A stretch of DNA of 64,000 bases from Tetragenococcus halophilus (GCF_021474685.1 NZ_JAKEIT010000003.1:1-64000), one strand, 5' to 3'. Positions 1 to 10,403 are shown, numbered from the stretch's first letter. Notes: generated by a model from the letters alone, not told the origin. Made by a program: numbers and translations.

Positions 1-100
1 TATTGTTTGGTTGCTTCTTCTAAAAGAAGCGCCCGACACATTGGTTCGTTTGCTTGCTTTGTTCAGTTTTCAAAGGTCTACTGCTTGTTGCCGCAGCAAC
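1..100 (-). other. rRNA operon leader, reading off the left edge
   Basis: On the minus strand, positions 80 to 60 read as the CTTTGAAAACTGAAC type sequence that is typical of the 16S rRNA leader and spacer of Enterococcus and related Firmicutes. It is followed by a GAACCAATGTGT stretch that I also associate with enterococcal 16S leaders. A strong promoter lies directly upstream at 107-135. The mature 16S gene itself is outside the window. The reading direction is co-directional with leftward replication from the origin at about 34.5 kb. Confidence 0.7.
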
Positions 101-106
101 TTTTAT

Positions 107-135
107 ATCTTATCAATTCGGCAAGACTTTGTCAA
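107..135 (-). promoter_or_regulatory. Strong sigma-A promoter of the rRNA operon
   Basis: The minus strand shows TTGACA at 135-130 and TAAGAT at 112-107, separated by exactly 17 bp. A long A/T-rich stretch, like an UP element, lies just upstream (about 136-190). A perfect -35 box, ideal spacing and an A-tract upstream are typical of rRNA promoters, and the rRNA leader follows at once. The rest of 136-522 holds no gene that I can see, apart from the promoter region of the response-regulator gene. Confidence 0.75.
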
Positions 136-522
136 TATCTTTTTGCAAGTTAGCTAATTTTTATTTTATTTTCTTTTTTAATAAAGAAATATCTTATTCT
201 TTATTAACTTAAAGATAATGGCTTGCCTGAAGACAAAATATAATATACCAATAAAATAACGATCCGTCAACAACAAAATGTCGCTCTGCCAACGTTTCTA
301 GTTATTTCGCTTTCTTTTATTTCACACCTGATTTTTGTTCGTTTTCAATAAAAAAATAAAGCAAATTTCCTCATTTTTGAACAACAATGTTCGCTTTTTT
401 GAAAATCTTGTACAAATAATTTCTATTATTCTCTAAAGAATAAGTATAAATTTATCAAATTGTTTCGTTTTTTGGTAAAATGTAATTAAGAATTACCTTT
501 AACTACAAAAGGAGGGCTCTAA

Positions 523-1212
523 ATGAAAATATTAGTCGCCGACGATGATAAAGAAATTGTTGAATTATTAAGTATCTATTTACACAATGAAGGTTATGAA
601 CCCATTGTAGCCTACGATGGGAAAGAAGTACTCTCCAAGATACATACTCTTTCCGATATAGAACTGGTCATTTTAGATATTATGATGCCAGAATTAGATG
701 GAATGCAAATTGTTAAAACATTAAGGAAAGAGTCGCAGATTCCAATCATATTATTAACCGCTAAAACTACAGATATGGATAAAATTAAAGGTTTAGTCGC
801 TGGCGCCGACGATTATGTGACAAAACCATTCAATCCATTGGAAGTTATGGCTCGCGTTAAATCCTTACTAAGGAGAACACAAACACAAATATCTTCAGAA
901 CAACCTGATATTTTAGAAATTAGTTCACTGGTTATTAACCGGGACTCTCATGAAGTAAGAACTATTGGCGGAAAAGAAATTCAGTTAACTGCTTTAGAAT
1001 TTGGTATTCTTTACTTGTTGGCTTCACATCCAAATCGTGTTTTCAGTGCTGATGAAATCTTTGAACGTGTTTGGAAACAAGAAAGTGTCGTCTCGGCAAA
1101 AACAGTCATGGTTCATGTGAGTCACTTGCGTGATAAAATTGAAGAAGCCACTGGAGGAGAAAAAATCATTCAAACCGTATGGGGAGTTGGCTACAAGATC
1201 GATGCGAAATAA
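523..1212 (+). CDS. OmpR/PhoB-type response regulator, VanR-like
   Basis: DNA-binding response regulator of 229 aa. The N-terminal receiver domain (about residues 1-120) has the acidic pocket D7-D9, the phospho-acceptor D52 in LVILDIMMP, T79 and K101 in the TKPF motif. The C-terminal winged-helix domain (about 130-227) ends with the usual VWGVGYK hairpin. A strong ribosome site (AAAGGAGGG) sits 6 bases before the ATG. It overlaps the histidine kinase gene downstream by 11 bp, so the two are translationally coupled. Sequence style is close to the VanR family, but no vancomycin-resistance genes are nearby, so the target genes are unknown. In Enterococcus faecalis a similar pair lies beside serS, which suggests an ancestral position. 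Confidence 0.9.
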   Translation: MKILVADDDKEIVELLSIYLHNEGYEPIVAYDGKEVLSKIHTLSDIELVILDIMMPELDGMQIVKTLRKESQIPIILLTAKTTDMDKIKGLVAGADDYVTKPFNPLEVMARVKSLLRRTQTQISSEQPDILEISSLVINRDSHEVRTIGGKEIQLTALEFGILYLLASHPNRVFSADEIFERVWKQESVVSAKTVMVHVSHLRDKIEEATGGEKIIQTVWGVGYKIDAK

Positions 1213-2371
1213 AAAAGAACCAAAAAACAAAGTTATTCTTACCTCAAAAGAAATTAGTGAATTATTCGTTGAAGCAATCGTTACAATTATTTTGTTGATT
1301 ATTGTCAATATAGCAATATTGGTGATGCTTTCTTCTATAATAAGTAATACACCAGCTTTAAACGAAGCAGTTTTTGAATCACGAACAAGTTTTGTGAGAA
1401 ATCTTAATACAGATATCTTTCTTAGTGGAAAAAATCTCTTAATTCCTGTCTTACTTATTTTAGATATTATTTTCTTATATTGGCGGTTAATTCGTCGTTA
1501 CCATCAAATGCAACAACGTCATATTATTAGCGAGCTTCATTATATTGCAAATGGAAATTATGGACATCGTATTCCTTTTGAACTGCGTGGTGACCTAGCG
1601 CGTTTAGTTGATAGTATTAATGGTTTAGTAGATAGTACAGTGACTGCTATTGAAGAAGAGCGGCGTATTGAAAAGTCAAAAGATGAACTGATAACAAATA
1701 TCAGTCACGATATCAGGACACCTTTAACTTCAATCATAGGTTACTTGGGGCTGATTGAAGACCGACAGTATCATTCAGAAGAAGAGCTATTGAAATATAC
1801 GCATACTGCTTTTGTCAAAACAAAGCAGATGAAATCTCTGGTAGATGATTTATTTGAGTATACTAAAGCTCGCCAACCAAGTAGTCCGGTCAACTTAATT
1901 ACCTTTGATATGGTTCAATTAATAGAACAACTGGCCGCTGACTTTGAGCTTGAAGCACGTAATAAAGGAATTACTATTGAAACAACTGCACAACCTCAGC
2001 AACTTGAAATGGAGGGCGATACAGAAAAACTAGTCCGCGTATTTAATAATTTACTTTCAAATGCTTTAAAATATGGTGAAGGTGCTGATAAAATAGTTAT
2101 TCAACTTGAAAAAACGAGCACTGAAGCCGTTATTTCAGTGAAAAATAATGGTAAAATGATTCCTAAACAATCATTAGATTCTTTATTTGATCGTTTTTAT
2201 CGCGTAGAAGAATCACGCTCACAAGAGACAGGAGGAACCGGCTTAGGATTAGCCATCGCGCAAAGCATTGTTGCTTCACATGGAGGTTATATCTATGCCA
2301 AATCTAATCCTGATTGGACTTCATTTATTATTCATCTACCGTTAGTTTCCAATAATCAATCTTCTAGTTGA
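1202..2371 (+). CDS. Sensor histidine kinase, VanS-like
   Basis: Membrane histidine kinase of 389 aa, partner of the upstream regulator. Two transmembrane helices (about residues 22-47 and 79-95) enclose a short extracytoplasmic loop, then come HAMP-like and dimerisation regions. The phospho-acceptor H169 lies in the H-box ISHDIRTPLTS. The ATP-binding domain shows the N-box NNLLSNALKYG, a G1-like NNGKMIP and the G2 box GGTGLGLAIA. The frame stays open back to 1130 inside the regulator gene, but the ATG at 1202 is preferred: it starts just before the transmembrane segment and gives the short overlap usual for such pairs. The small outer loop (about 30 residues) suggests sensing within the membrane or through a partner. 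Confidence 0.85.
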   Translation: MRNKKEPKNKVILTSKEISELFVEAIVTIILLIIVNIAILVMLSSIISNTPALNEAVFESRTSFVRNLNTDIFLSGKNLLIPVLLILDIIFLYWRLIRRYHQMQQRHIISELHYIANGNYGHRIPFELRGDLARLVDSINGLVDSTVTAIEEERRIEKSKDELITNISHDIRTPLTSIIGYLGLIEDRQYHSEEELLKYTHTAFVKTKQMKSLVDDLFEYTKARQPSSPVNLITFDMVQLIEQLAADFELEARNKGITIETTAQPQQLEMEGDTEKLVRVFNNLLSNALKYGEGADKIVIQLEKTSTEAVISVKNNGKMIPKQSLDSLFDRFYRVEESRSQETGGTGLGLAIAQSIVASHGGYIYAKSNPDWTSFIIHLPLVSNNQSSS

Positions 2372-2445
2372 CGAAACAATGTTTTTCAGCTATGCTAAAA
2401 ACATCATATCAACAAGCAAAAACCTAGTATATCGTTTATTCTTTT

Positions 2446-2640
2446 CAGAGAGCTGATGGTAGGTGTGAATCAGTAAAGGAAAACGGTAGAATCCAGTTTT
2501 TAATGTTTCTTTTAAAAAAAGAACCTGACTCTTTGGTTACAAGAGACAAGTGCGGCAATTTAGCCGAACTTGGGTGGCACCGCGAAGCAAACTATTTCGT
2601 CCCAAGCAGACTCGCTTAGGATGGAATAGTTTTTTTATTT
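2446..2640 (+). promoter_or_regulatory. T-box leader of serS (tRNA-Ser sensing)
   Basis: The leader begins with the Stem I signature CAGAGAGCTGATGG, carries the T-box core GGGTGGCACCGCG at 2572-2584, and ends in an intrinsic terminator (arms about 2588-2602 and 2619-2634, then a T-run). The likely specifier codon is TCC at 2492-2494, in the GAA-TCC-A context usual for specifier loops, which reads serine and fits the downstream serS. Uncharged tRNA-Ser is expected to stabilise the antiterminator and turn serS on. Confidence 0.9.
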
Positions 2641-2665
2641 TATAATTTTTGAGGAGGAAAAAATA

Positions 2666-3937
2666 TTGTTAGATATTAAAATGATCCGTGAGAATTTCGA
2701 ACAAGTAAAAGAAAAATTACAAACGAGGGATGTTCCAGAAGAAACTCTAACCGAATTTCTCCGTTTAGATAAAAAACGCCGTAGTTTATTAGTGGAAACA
2801 GAAGAAATGAAAAAAAACCGTAATGATGTCTCTGAAAAAATTGCGCAAGCAAAGCGTAATAAAGAGGATACTTCTGAACAAATCGCCGAAATGCGTGAAG
2901 TAGGTAGCAAAATCAAATCTTTAGATAAAGAAATTGCTGAAATCGACGAGGAATTAAACACCATCGCTACAACTTTACCTAATCTTCCTCATGATAGTGT
3001 CCCTGTCGGAAAAGATGAAGATGACAATGTAGAAGTCCGTAAATGGGGTGACACTCAAACTTTTTCTTTTGAAGCTAAAAATCATTGGGACATCGGTGAA
3101 AACTTAAATATACTCGACTTTGAACGAGGCGCAAAAGTTTCTGGCAGTCGTTTTGTTTACTACAAAGGACTAGGTGCTCGTCTAGAACGTGCGCTATACA
3201 ATTTTATGTTAGATCAACATGTGTACCATCAAGGGTATACAGAAATGATCCCTCCTTATGCGGTAAATAGTCAAGCGATGTTTGGTACAGGTCAATTTCC
3301 TAAATTCACAGAAGATGTCTTCCAGTTAGAAGATAGTGATTTAACCTTAATTCCAACAGCTGAAGTCCCTTTAACAAATTATTATAGCAATGAAATTTTA
3401 GACGAAGACCAACTGCCCGTCTATTTCACTGCCTTAAGCCCAGCTTTTCGTTCAGAAGCAGGAAGTGCTGGCCGCGATACTCGAGGACTGATTCGTCTAC
3501 ATCAATTTAACAAAGTAGAAATGGTTAAGTTTTCCGACAGCCAGCATTCTTATGATGAATTAGAAAAAATGACAGCCGACGCAGAGTCCATCTTGCAAAA
3601 ATTAGAGCTTCCTTATCGTGTGATTACTTTATCTACAGGAGATATGGGCTTTTCTGCAGCAAAAACTTATGATCTTGAAGTATGGATCCCCGCACAAAAT
3701 ACTTATAGAGAAATCAGTTCTTGCTCGAACTGTGAAGATTTCCAAGCGCGACGTGCAATGATCCGTTACCGCGATACAGAAGGTAAACCTCATTATGCGC
3801 ACACATTAAATGGCTCTGGTTTAGCAGTAGGTCGCACAGTAGCTGCTATTTTAGAAAATTATCAAAACGCAGATGGCTCTGTAACAATTCCTGAAGTTCT
3901 CGTACCTTACATGGGCGGCATGACTAAAATTGGATAA
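2666..3937 (+). CDS. serS: Seryl-tRNA synthetase
   Basis: Class II aminoacyl-tRNA synthetase of 423 aa that charges tRNA-Ser. The N-terminal long coiled-coil arm (about residues 25-100, rich in K and E) binds the tRNA. The catalytic core has motif 2 around [17 protein letters not shown] and motif 3 in [14 protein letters not shown]. Length is normal for the family. The start is a TTG at 2666 with a GAGGAGG ribosome site; the following residues [11 protein letters not shown] match the usual SerS N-terminus, which supports the TTG. The gene stands alone between its T-box leader and a terminator shared with the convergent guaB. It is oriented against replication. Confidence 0.97.
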   Translation: MLDIKMIRENFEQVKEKLQTRDVPEETLTEFLRLDKKRRSLLVETEEMKKNRNDVSEKIAQAKRNKEDTSEQIAEMREVGSKIKSLDKEIAEIDEELNTIATTLPNLPHDSVPVGKDEDDNVEVRKWGDTQTFSFEAKNHWDIGENLNILDFERGAKVSGSRFVYYKGLGARLERALYNFMLDQHVYHQGYTEMIPPYAVNSQAMFGTGQFPKFTEDVFQLEDSDLTLIPTAEVPLTNYYSNEILDEDQLPVYFTALSPAFRSEAGSAGRDTRGLIRLHQFNKVEMVKFSDSQHSYDELEKMTADAESILQKLELPYRVITLSTGDMGFSAAKTYDLEVWIPAQNTYREISSCSNCEDFQARRAMIRYRDTEGKPHYAHTLNGSGLAVGRTVAAILENYQNADGSVTIPEVLVPYMGGMTKIG

Positions 3938-3941
3938 ACAA

Positions 3942-3982
3942 AAAAGACGCGGTAACGTTATTCATTGTTGCCGCGTCTTTTA
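3942..3982. terminator. Bidirectional terminator between serS and guaB
   Basis: A hairpin with arms AAAAGACGCGG and CCGCGTCTTTT lies between the convergent serS and guaB stops. The A-run on one side and T-run on the other let it work for both genes. Confidence 0.85.
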
Positions 3983-4001
3983 CATATTGTATTCAATTGA
4001 A

Positions 4002-5489
<1,488 letters not shown>

Positions 5490-5531
5490 TTATAACACTC
5501 CTTTATTTTATAAAATCAATATATTTTAATG

Positions 5532-5560
5532 AAAATAGCAAAAAACACGCATGAAGTCAA
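5532..5560 (-). promoter_or_regulatory. Predicted guaB promoter
   Basis: The minus strand shows TTGACT (5560-5555) and TATTTT (5537-5532) with 17 bp between them. The start of transcription would fall near 5525, about 40 nt before the guaB ATG. The -10 box is weak, which fits a promoter that needs an activator. Confidence 0.5.
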
Positions 5561-5596
5561 GCTTCACAATAAGAAACACATTATGATATAAGAAAA

Positions 5597-5609
5597 ATAT
5601 CCGAACTAT
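5597..5609 (+). promoter_or_regulatory. PurBox 1 upstream of guaB
   Basis: The site ATATCCGAACTAT fully matches the PurR PurBox consensus AWWWCCGAACWWT known from Bacillus subtilis and Lactococcus lactis. It is centred about 78 bp upstream of the predicted guaB transcription start. It forms one arm of a perfect 12-bp inverted repeat (5599-5610 and 5677-5688). Confidence 0.6.
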
Positions 5610-5677
5610 ATTTGATAAGACTTTTAAATTGTCGCAAGCTTACGACAAGAACCCTAAAACACAAGGATAGTCTCATT

Positions 5678-5690
5678 ATAGTTCGGATAA
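5678..5690 (-). promoter_or_regulatory. PurBox 2 upstream of guaB
   Basis: On the minus strand this reads TTATCCGAACTAT, one base short of the AWWWCCGAACWWT consensus. It is in inverted orientation to PurBox 1, with the CCGAAC cores 80 bp apart. The stretch between the two boxes can also fold as RNA, but the predicted promoter lies downstream of it, so a DNA operator is the simpler reading. Confidence 0.5.
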
Positions 5691-5720
5691 TTTATTAAAA
5701 AGGTTTATTTTACAAGTTTT

Positions 5721-6419
5721 TTACTTATTTTTAGGCATTGATAAGCTGCCAATAATGTTGTACTTCTTCTTTAAATAATAACGAAGTAACAACGAAGCCC
5801 CACCAATGATAACTAAAAAGAATGGATCTAAAATCGGATTGATCACGTCTGGAAGTAAAGCGGATAAAGAGATCACAGCGGTCCATACGAAAAAAGAACC
5901 TATTAAAATCAATATCGATTTCCATAATTTAGGTCGTTTACTTTTGTCAGCTCCTGGTCTTTCATATTGATACATATATTTATACATCAAATAAAAGACC
6001 CAACCACCAACCATCGCCATTAGTATTAACGTAACGATACCATAAACTTGGTTATTTTGGGAGGAGAATAGTCCTATAACCCCCATCATTAAACCAAATA
6101 CCCCTAAGATAAGTAAGGTATTATCTACCCACATCAAAACAGGTTTAGAACTTTCATCTTTTTTGGTGGGTTCAGCTAAAATAGCTTCCGTTCGTTCTGA
6201 GACTTTACCATAAAGTTGGCGCGCGGTTCGACCATCTTTTTGCTCTCTTACTAAGACTGGCAGCATTTCATGTAAAACCTGTACTTTTTCTTCTTCTGGC
6301 AAATTCGCAGCATCAAGCGCTTTGTTTAAATCAAAAATATACTGTTGGTTTCTTTTTGTTAGTTGCTTCTCCCATTCGCGGTTTTGGGCAACGTATTCTC
6401 GCAGTTCTTCTGCTTCCAT
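5721..6419 (-). CDS. DUF1129 family membrane protein
   Basis: Predicted integral membrane protein of 232 aa. The N-terminal soluble part (about residues 1-95) is charged and helical. It is followed by about four hydrophobic segments, the first around LLILGVFGLMMGVIGLF, and a basic tail. This arrangement resembles the DUF1129 proteins of lactic acid bacteria; the function is unknown. The frame is open to 6464, but the ATG at 6419 is chosen because AAGGGAG lies about 11 bases before it. The gene sits between ychF and guaB in the leftward gene run. Family assignment is from overall pattern, not from a search. Confidence 0.6.
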   Translation of the reverse strand: MEAEELREYVAQNREWEKQLTKRNQQYIFDLNKALDAANLPEEEKVQVLHEMLPVLVREQKDGRTARQLYGKVSERTEAILAEPTKKDESSKPVLMWVDNTLLILGVFGLMMGVIGLFSSQNNQVYGIVTLILMAMVGGWVFYLMYKYMYQYERPGADKSKRPKLWKSILILIGSFFVWTAVISLSALLPDVINPILDPFFLVIIGGASLLLRYYLKKKYNIIGSLSMPKNK

Positions 6420-6504
6420 GTTCGTCGTTTCTCCCTTCTTGCCTGGTAAACAAGCATTTGACAAGAATTATTTTAACATAGTTTATTTATAAATTGGCAG
6501 TTTA

Positions 6505-7605
6505 TTATACATTAAAACGGAATAACATGACATCACCGTCTTGAACAACATAATCTTTGCCTTCAAGTCGAACGCGACCCGCTTCTTTTGCTGCATGCAT
6601 ACTTTCATATTTATCAAGATCAGCAAAAGACACCGTCTCAGCACGAATAAAACCACGTTCAAAATCAGAATGAATAATACCAGCTGCTTGGGGCGCCTTA
6701 ATTCCTTTATGGAAGGTCCAAGCACGAACTTCGGGCTCTCCAGCGGTAAAGTAGGTTGCTAGACCTAATAGATTAAATGATGCACGAATCAATTGATCTA
6801 AACCACTTTCCTTAATACCTAAATCTTCTAAAAATTCTGCTTTATCTTCATCATCTAATTCCGCAATCTCTTCTTCAATTTGGGCACAAACAGTAATAAC
6901 TTCAGCATTTTCAGTTGCAGCAAAATTTTGTACTTTTTGAACGTATTGATTGCTTGTTGGATCTTGAACATCATCTTCTGCCACATTAGCAACATATAAA
7001 ACAGGTTTAGCCGTCAATAAGAATAGGCCTTTAACGATCGCTTGTTCATCTTCTGAAAATTCAATTGTGCGTACAGATTTTCCTGCCTCTAAAACCGGCT
7101 TGATTTTGTCTAAAACTGCTAATTCTGCCATCGCTGCTTTATCTTTTGTCTTAGCTACTTTTTCAACGCGGTTATATTGTTTATTAACAGACTCCAAATC
7201 CGCCAAGATCAATTCTAAATTGATTGTTTCAATATCAGCCAAAGGATCGATTCTTCCATCAACATGAGTAACATTGTCATCATCAAAGCAACGTACGACA
7301 TGACAGATAGCATCTACTTGACGTATATGACTTAAAAATTGATTTCCTAACCCTTCGCCTTGACTTGCTCCTTTAACAATACCTGCAATATCCGTAAATT
7401 CAAAACTTGCAGGCGTTGTCTTTTTGGGTTGAAATAAATCTGTTAAACGTTGCAGGCGCCAATCAGGTACTTCAACAATTCCTACATTAGGATCGATCGT
7501 GGCAAACGGATAGTTCGCCGCTTCTGCACCAGCCTTTGTAATTGCGTTAAATAAAGTAGACTTTCCTACATTAGGTAATCCTACGATTCCAGCGGTCAAT
7601 GCCAT
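6505..7605 (-). CDS. ychF: Ribosome-associated ATPase YchF (OLA1 family)
   Basis: Obg-like P-loop protein of 366 aa. The P-loop GLPNVGKST lies near the N-terminus, the DIAGIVKGA switch is present, and a NVAE motif stands where GTPases carry NKxD, explaining why this family prefers ATP. A C-terminal TGS domain (about residues 280-364) ends in VQDGDVMLFRFNV. The protein binds ribosomes and is linked to stress responses in other bacteria. Length is normal. It is closely followed on its upstream side by the DUF951 and parB genes, so it probably belongs to their operon. Confidence 0.95.
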   Translation of the reverse strand: MALTAGIVGLPNVGKSTLFNAITKAGAEAANYPFATIDPNVGIVEVPDWRLQRLTDLFQPKKTTPASFEFTDIAGIVKGASQGEGLGNQFLSHIRQVDAICHVVRCFDDDNVTHVDGRIDPLADIETINLELILADLESVNKQYNRVEKVAKTKDKAAMAELAVLDKIKPVLEAGKSVRTIEFSEDEQAIVKGLFLLTAKPVLYVANVAEDDVQDPTSNQYVQKVQNFAATENAEVITVCAQIEEEIAELDDEDKAEFLEDLGIKESGLDQLIRASFNLLGLATYFTAGEPEVRAWTFHKGIKAPQAAGIIHSDFERGFIRAETVSFADLDKYESMHAAKEAGRVRLEGKDYVVQDGDVMLFRFNV

Positions 7606-7611
7606 CTAATT

Positions 7612-7800
7612 TCACTCTTCCTTTTTCTTTTCTATAACTTTTTTCATTTTCTTTTCAAATTCACGGCGTGTCATCATGACAATATGTCCGCAATTTTCAC
7701 ATTTTATTTTAATATCAGCGCCCATACGGATAATTTGCCAACGATTTGTTTGACAAGCATGAGGCTTTTTCATTTCTACAGTATCCCCTAGATCATACAT
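7612..7800 (-). CDS. DUF951 family small protein (YyzM-like)
   Basis: Small basic protein of 62 aa with a CENCG pair and an upstream histidine/cysteine (PHACQTNRW) that could form a zinc ribbon, followed by a lysine-rich tail. The DUF951 family is conserved between ychF and parB in many Firmicutes, and that is exactly its position here. An ATG exists 6 bp upstream at 7806, but the AGGAGA ribosome site abuts that codon and stands 6 bases from the ATG at 7800, so 7800 is the start. Function unknown; nucleic-acid binding is only an inference. Confidence 0.8.
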   Translation of the reverse strand: MYDLGDTVEMKKPHACQTNRWQIIRMGADIKIKCENCGHIVMMTRREFEKKMKKVIEKKKEE

Positions 7801-7814
7801 AAGCATTCTCCTTA

Positions 7815-8699
7815 TTATTCTTCATCAAAGTGAATATTCAAAATGTCCAAGATACGTGTTAAATCATTTTGAGACAAATAATCAATCTCAATTTTCCCTT
7901 TGCCTTTTTTCTCTTTAATCTGTACACTCGTTCCAAACTTATCCATTAAACGGTCTTCACTTTCTCGTAGATAGTAAGGTTTTTCTTTAACCACACGAGG
8001 TACTTTCTTTTTATCTTTTGCTTCATTTGCATCGACTACTAACTGTTCTAGTTGTCGTACGGTCAAGTTTTCTTTTACACAACGGTTAGCAAGTTTTAGT
8101 ATCTGCTCTTTGTTTTTTAAACCCAGTAAAGTCCGGGCTTGACCCATCGATAAGCGATCTTCTTGCACCATCTCTTTTACTAGTTTTGGCAAAGTTAAAA
8201 GACGAAGGTAATTCGCTATGTAAGGACGACTTTTTCCCAAACGTTCAGCTACTTCAGCTTGCGTTAAATGCAGATTGTTCATTAACATTTCATAAGCTTC
8301 TGCTTCTTCTAAGGGGTTCAGATCTTCCCTTTGTAAATTTTCTAGAACAGCTACTTGCATCATTGCTTCTTCGTCAAAGTCACGAACGATTGCTGGGATC
8401 ATTTCTTTTTTAGCCAACTTGGAAGCACGGAAGCGGCGCTCACCAGCAATAATTTCATAGCCCTTTACCTTTGATTTACGTACAATGATTGGTTGAAAAA
8501 CACCTGATTTTTCAATCGAATTTGCTAATTCTTGTAATGATTTTTCTTCAAATGTTTTTCGTGGTTGGTAAGGGTTCGGGCGTAATTCATTCAAGGATAA
8601 CTCAACAATTTTTTCCGTTGCTTCAACCTCTTCAATATCCGAAAGATCTTGAAACAAGGCATTTATACCCTTACCTAAACTTTTATTTTGCTTTTTCAC
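7815..8699 (-). CDS. parB: Chromosome-partitioning protein ParB (Spo0J)
   Basis: CTP-dependent DNA clamp of 294 aa that loads at parS and organises the origin region. The N-terminal ParB/Srx domain (about residues 28-120) carries the CTP-binding GERRFRASK motif. The central helix-turn-helix region (LTQAEVAERLGKSRPYIANYLRLL) recognises parS, and a C-terminal dimerisation domain closes the protein. It overlaps the parA gene end by 17 bp. Perfect and near-perfect parS sites lie at 11331, 43990 and 55136, so the cognate centromere is visible in the same window. Confidence 0.96.
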   Translation of the reverse strand: MKKQNKSLGKGINALFQDLSDIEEVEATEKIVELSLNELRPNPYQPRKTFEEKSLQELANSIEKSGVFQPIIVRKSKVKGYEIIAGERRFRASKLAKKEMIPAIVRDFDEEAMMQVAVLENLQREDLNPLEEAEAYEMLMNNLHLTQAEVAERLGKSRPYIANYLRLLTLPKLVKEMVQEDRLSMGQARTLLGLKNKEQILKLANRCVKENLTVRQLEQLVVDANEAKDKKKVPRVVKEKPYYLRESEDRLMDKFGTSVQIKEKKGKGKIEIDYLSQNDLTRILDILNIHFDEE

Positions 8700-9453
8700 G
8701 AGCCAACACTTCCTTTGCTAGTGCTTGGTAGACCTCAGAACCTTTAGAACGTAAGTCATAATCAACAATCGATAAACCATGACTGGGTGCTTCAGACAAA
8801 CGGACATTTCTTGGGATAATCGTGTGATAAACTTTTTCTTGGAAATAACGACGAACCTCTTCTACAACTTCTACCCCTAAATTGGTACGGGCATCATACA
8901 TCGTCAATAAGACGCCTTCAATTTCCAATTCAGGATTAAAATGCTTTTGTACTAAACGAACAGTGTTTAATAGCTGACTTAAACCTTCCAAAGCATAGTA
9001 TTCACACTGAACAGGTATCAAAATGCCGTCACTTGCCGTAAAGGCATTAATCGTTAAATGCCCTAGTGACGGTGGACAATCAATTAAAATAAAATCATAT
9101 TGTTCTTTGAGTTCATCTATCGCTGTTTTCAAACGTGACTCTCTAGCCATCATCGCTGTTAGTTCAATCTCTGCGCCAGCTAATTGAAGCGTTGCCGGTA
9201 CAACATCCAAATTTGCTCGGGAACTAGGTAAAATTGTGTCTTCTAACTTAATTTCATTAATTAATACATCATACACATCTTGTACCACGTCGGGTTTTCG
9301 TATACCCACGCCGCTAGTGGCATTTCCTTGTGCGTCAATATCTACCAGCAAAACTTTTTTACCTAGGTAAGCTAGACAAGCACCTAGGTTAACCGCTGTA
9401 GTCGATTTTCCTACGCCACCTTTTTGATTAGCTACGGAAATAATACGAACCAT
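8683..9453 (-). CDS. parA: Chromosome-partitioning ATPase ParA (Soj)
   Basis: Deviant Walker-type ATPase of 256 aa that works with ParB in origin segregation and, in Bacillus, regulates DnaA. The P-loop KGGVGKSTT starts near residue 10, followed by DIDAQGNAT and the Walker B region FILIDCPPSLG. Length is normal. It is the first gene of the parA-parB-DUF951-ychF run. A GAGGAGG ribosome site precedes the ATG and partly lies in the small hairpin CCTCTAATAGAGG. Confidence 0.96.
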   Translation of the reverse strand: MVRIISVANQKGGVGKSTTAVNLGACLAYLGKKVLLVDIDAQGNATSGVGIRKPDVVQDVYDVLINEIKLEDTILPSSRANLDVVPATLQLAGAEIELTAMMARESRLKTAIDELKEQYDFILIDCPPSLGHLTINAFTASDGILIPVQCEYYALEGLSQLLNTVRLVQKHFNPELEIEGVLLTMYDARTNLGVEVVEEVRRYFQEKVYHTIIPRNVRLSEAPSHGLSIVDYDLRSKGSEVYQALAKEVLAREKAK

Positions 9454-9519
9454 TAAACTTTCCTCCTCTATTAGAGGCTGATAAAAGAAGGTTTTCCTCC
9501 CATCACTGCCTTTAAAATT

Positions 9520-10236
9520 TTACCTTATAGGCTTTTTATTCGGTAAGCCGGGTTTTCTTGGATATTTTTTAGGGGTTTCTTTTGTTTTTTCAATGACCAA
9601 AATATTTCGCTCATCTTGTGTGTTAGGTAAATAAATTTGCTTATCTTCTATGAATTTACCCCCTAAAGTTGCTATTGCTTTTTTGGCATCAGTCAATTCT
9701 TCTTGGCTTTTGGCAGCCTTTAAAGCATAAAAATAACCATTCTTTTTTACAAGCGGCAAGCAAAGTTCACATAAAACATCCAAACGTGCAACTGCCCTTG
9801 CAGTCACATAATCATAAGAAGCCCGATTCTTTAAATCTTGGCCAAAATTTTCTGCTCGATCATGAAATAAATAAACTTCTGTTAGCCCTAGTTCTTTAAC
9901 TAATGTATACAAAAAGTTGATTCTTTTATTTAAGGAGTCAACAATGGTTATTTTTAATTCAGGAAAAACAATTTTTAAAGGAATACTAGGAAAACCTGCC
10001 CCAGAACCGATATCACATATAGAGGCTTTTTTATCCAGCTTGACTGAAAAAGCTAACGCCACTGAATCATAAAAATGCTTTAAATATACCTCATTTTTAT
10101 CCGTTATTGCAGTAAGATTTATTTTCTGATTCCATTCTATCAAAAGCTTATAATAATGTTCAAATTGCTCCATTTGTTTTTGTGACAGCTCAATATGATA
10201 TTGATAAAGCTTTTGTTGAAATTCTTCAGCTAACAT
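9520..10236 (-). CDS. rsmG: 16S rRNA (guanine-527-N7)-methyltransferase
   Basis: SAM-dependent methyltransferase of 238 aa that modifies G527 (E. coli numbering) in the 530 loop of 16S rRNA. The Rossmann-fold SAM site is [13 protein letters not shown], followed by the VDSLNKRI acidic-loop region. The C-terminus is extended and basic ([16 protein letters not shown]). In many Firmicutes this gene lies beside parA near the origin, as here. Confidence 0.95.
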   Translation of the reverse strand: MLAEEFQQKLYQYHIELSQKQMEQFEHYYKLLIEWNQKINLTAITDKNEVYLKHFYDSVALAFSVKLDKKASICDIGSGAGFPSIPLKIVFPELKITIVDSLNKRINFLYTLVKELGLTEVYLFHDRAENFGQDLKNRASYDYVTARAVARLDVLCELCLPLVKKNGYFYALKAAKSQEELTDAKKAIATLGGKFIEDKQIYLPNTQDERNILVIEKTKETPKKYPRKPGLPNKKPIR

Positions 10237-10253
10237 AGGATTTCCTTTCTTTT

Positions 10254-10273
10254 GTGAAACAGAAATGTTTCAC
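10254..10273. repeat. Everted parS-like inverted repeat
   Basis: The sequence GTGAAACA-GAAA-TGTTTCAC is a perfect 8-bp inverted repeat. Its arms are the two half-sites of parS (TGTTTCAC and GTGAAACA) in the outward order, 4 bp apart. It lies 17 bp upstream of the rsmG start. It could be a degenerate or rearranged ParB site, or a simple hairpin in the rsmG leader. Confidence 0.5.
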
Positions 10274-10403
10274 GAGCTATCCTCTACTGTAACGCAAAAT
10301 AGCTAGCTATGCAATAGTTTGGTAGTCTTTTACAAAAGCTTTTTAATTTTTTAATAGCAGAAAAAAACTGCCATTAACTATCTAAAAGTTATTCTTTTTA
10401 CAA

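Noticed and set aside
2379-2404. Terminator after the VanS-like kinase gene
   Set aside because: ATGTTTTTCAGC and GCTAAAAACAT can pair, but there is no T-run after the stem and the T-box leader begins soon after.
5599-5688. Purine riboswitch or new three-way RNA upstream of guaB
   Set aside because: The stretch folds nicely on paper (12-bp outer helix, AGACT/AGTCT helix, two inner hairpins), but it lacks the conserved purine-riboswitch core. The best promoter lies downstream of it, and the outer helix arms are PurBox sequences.
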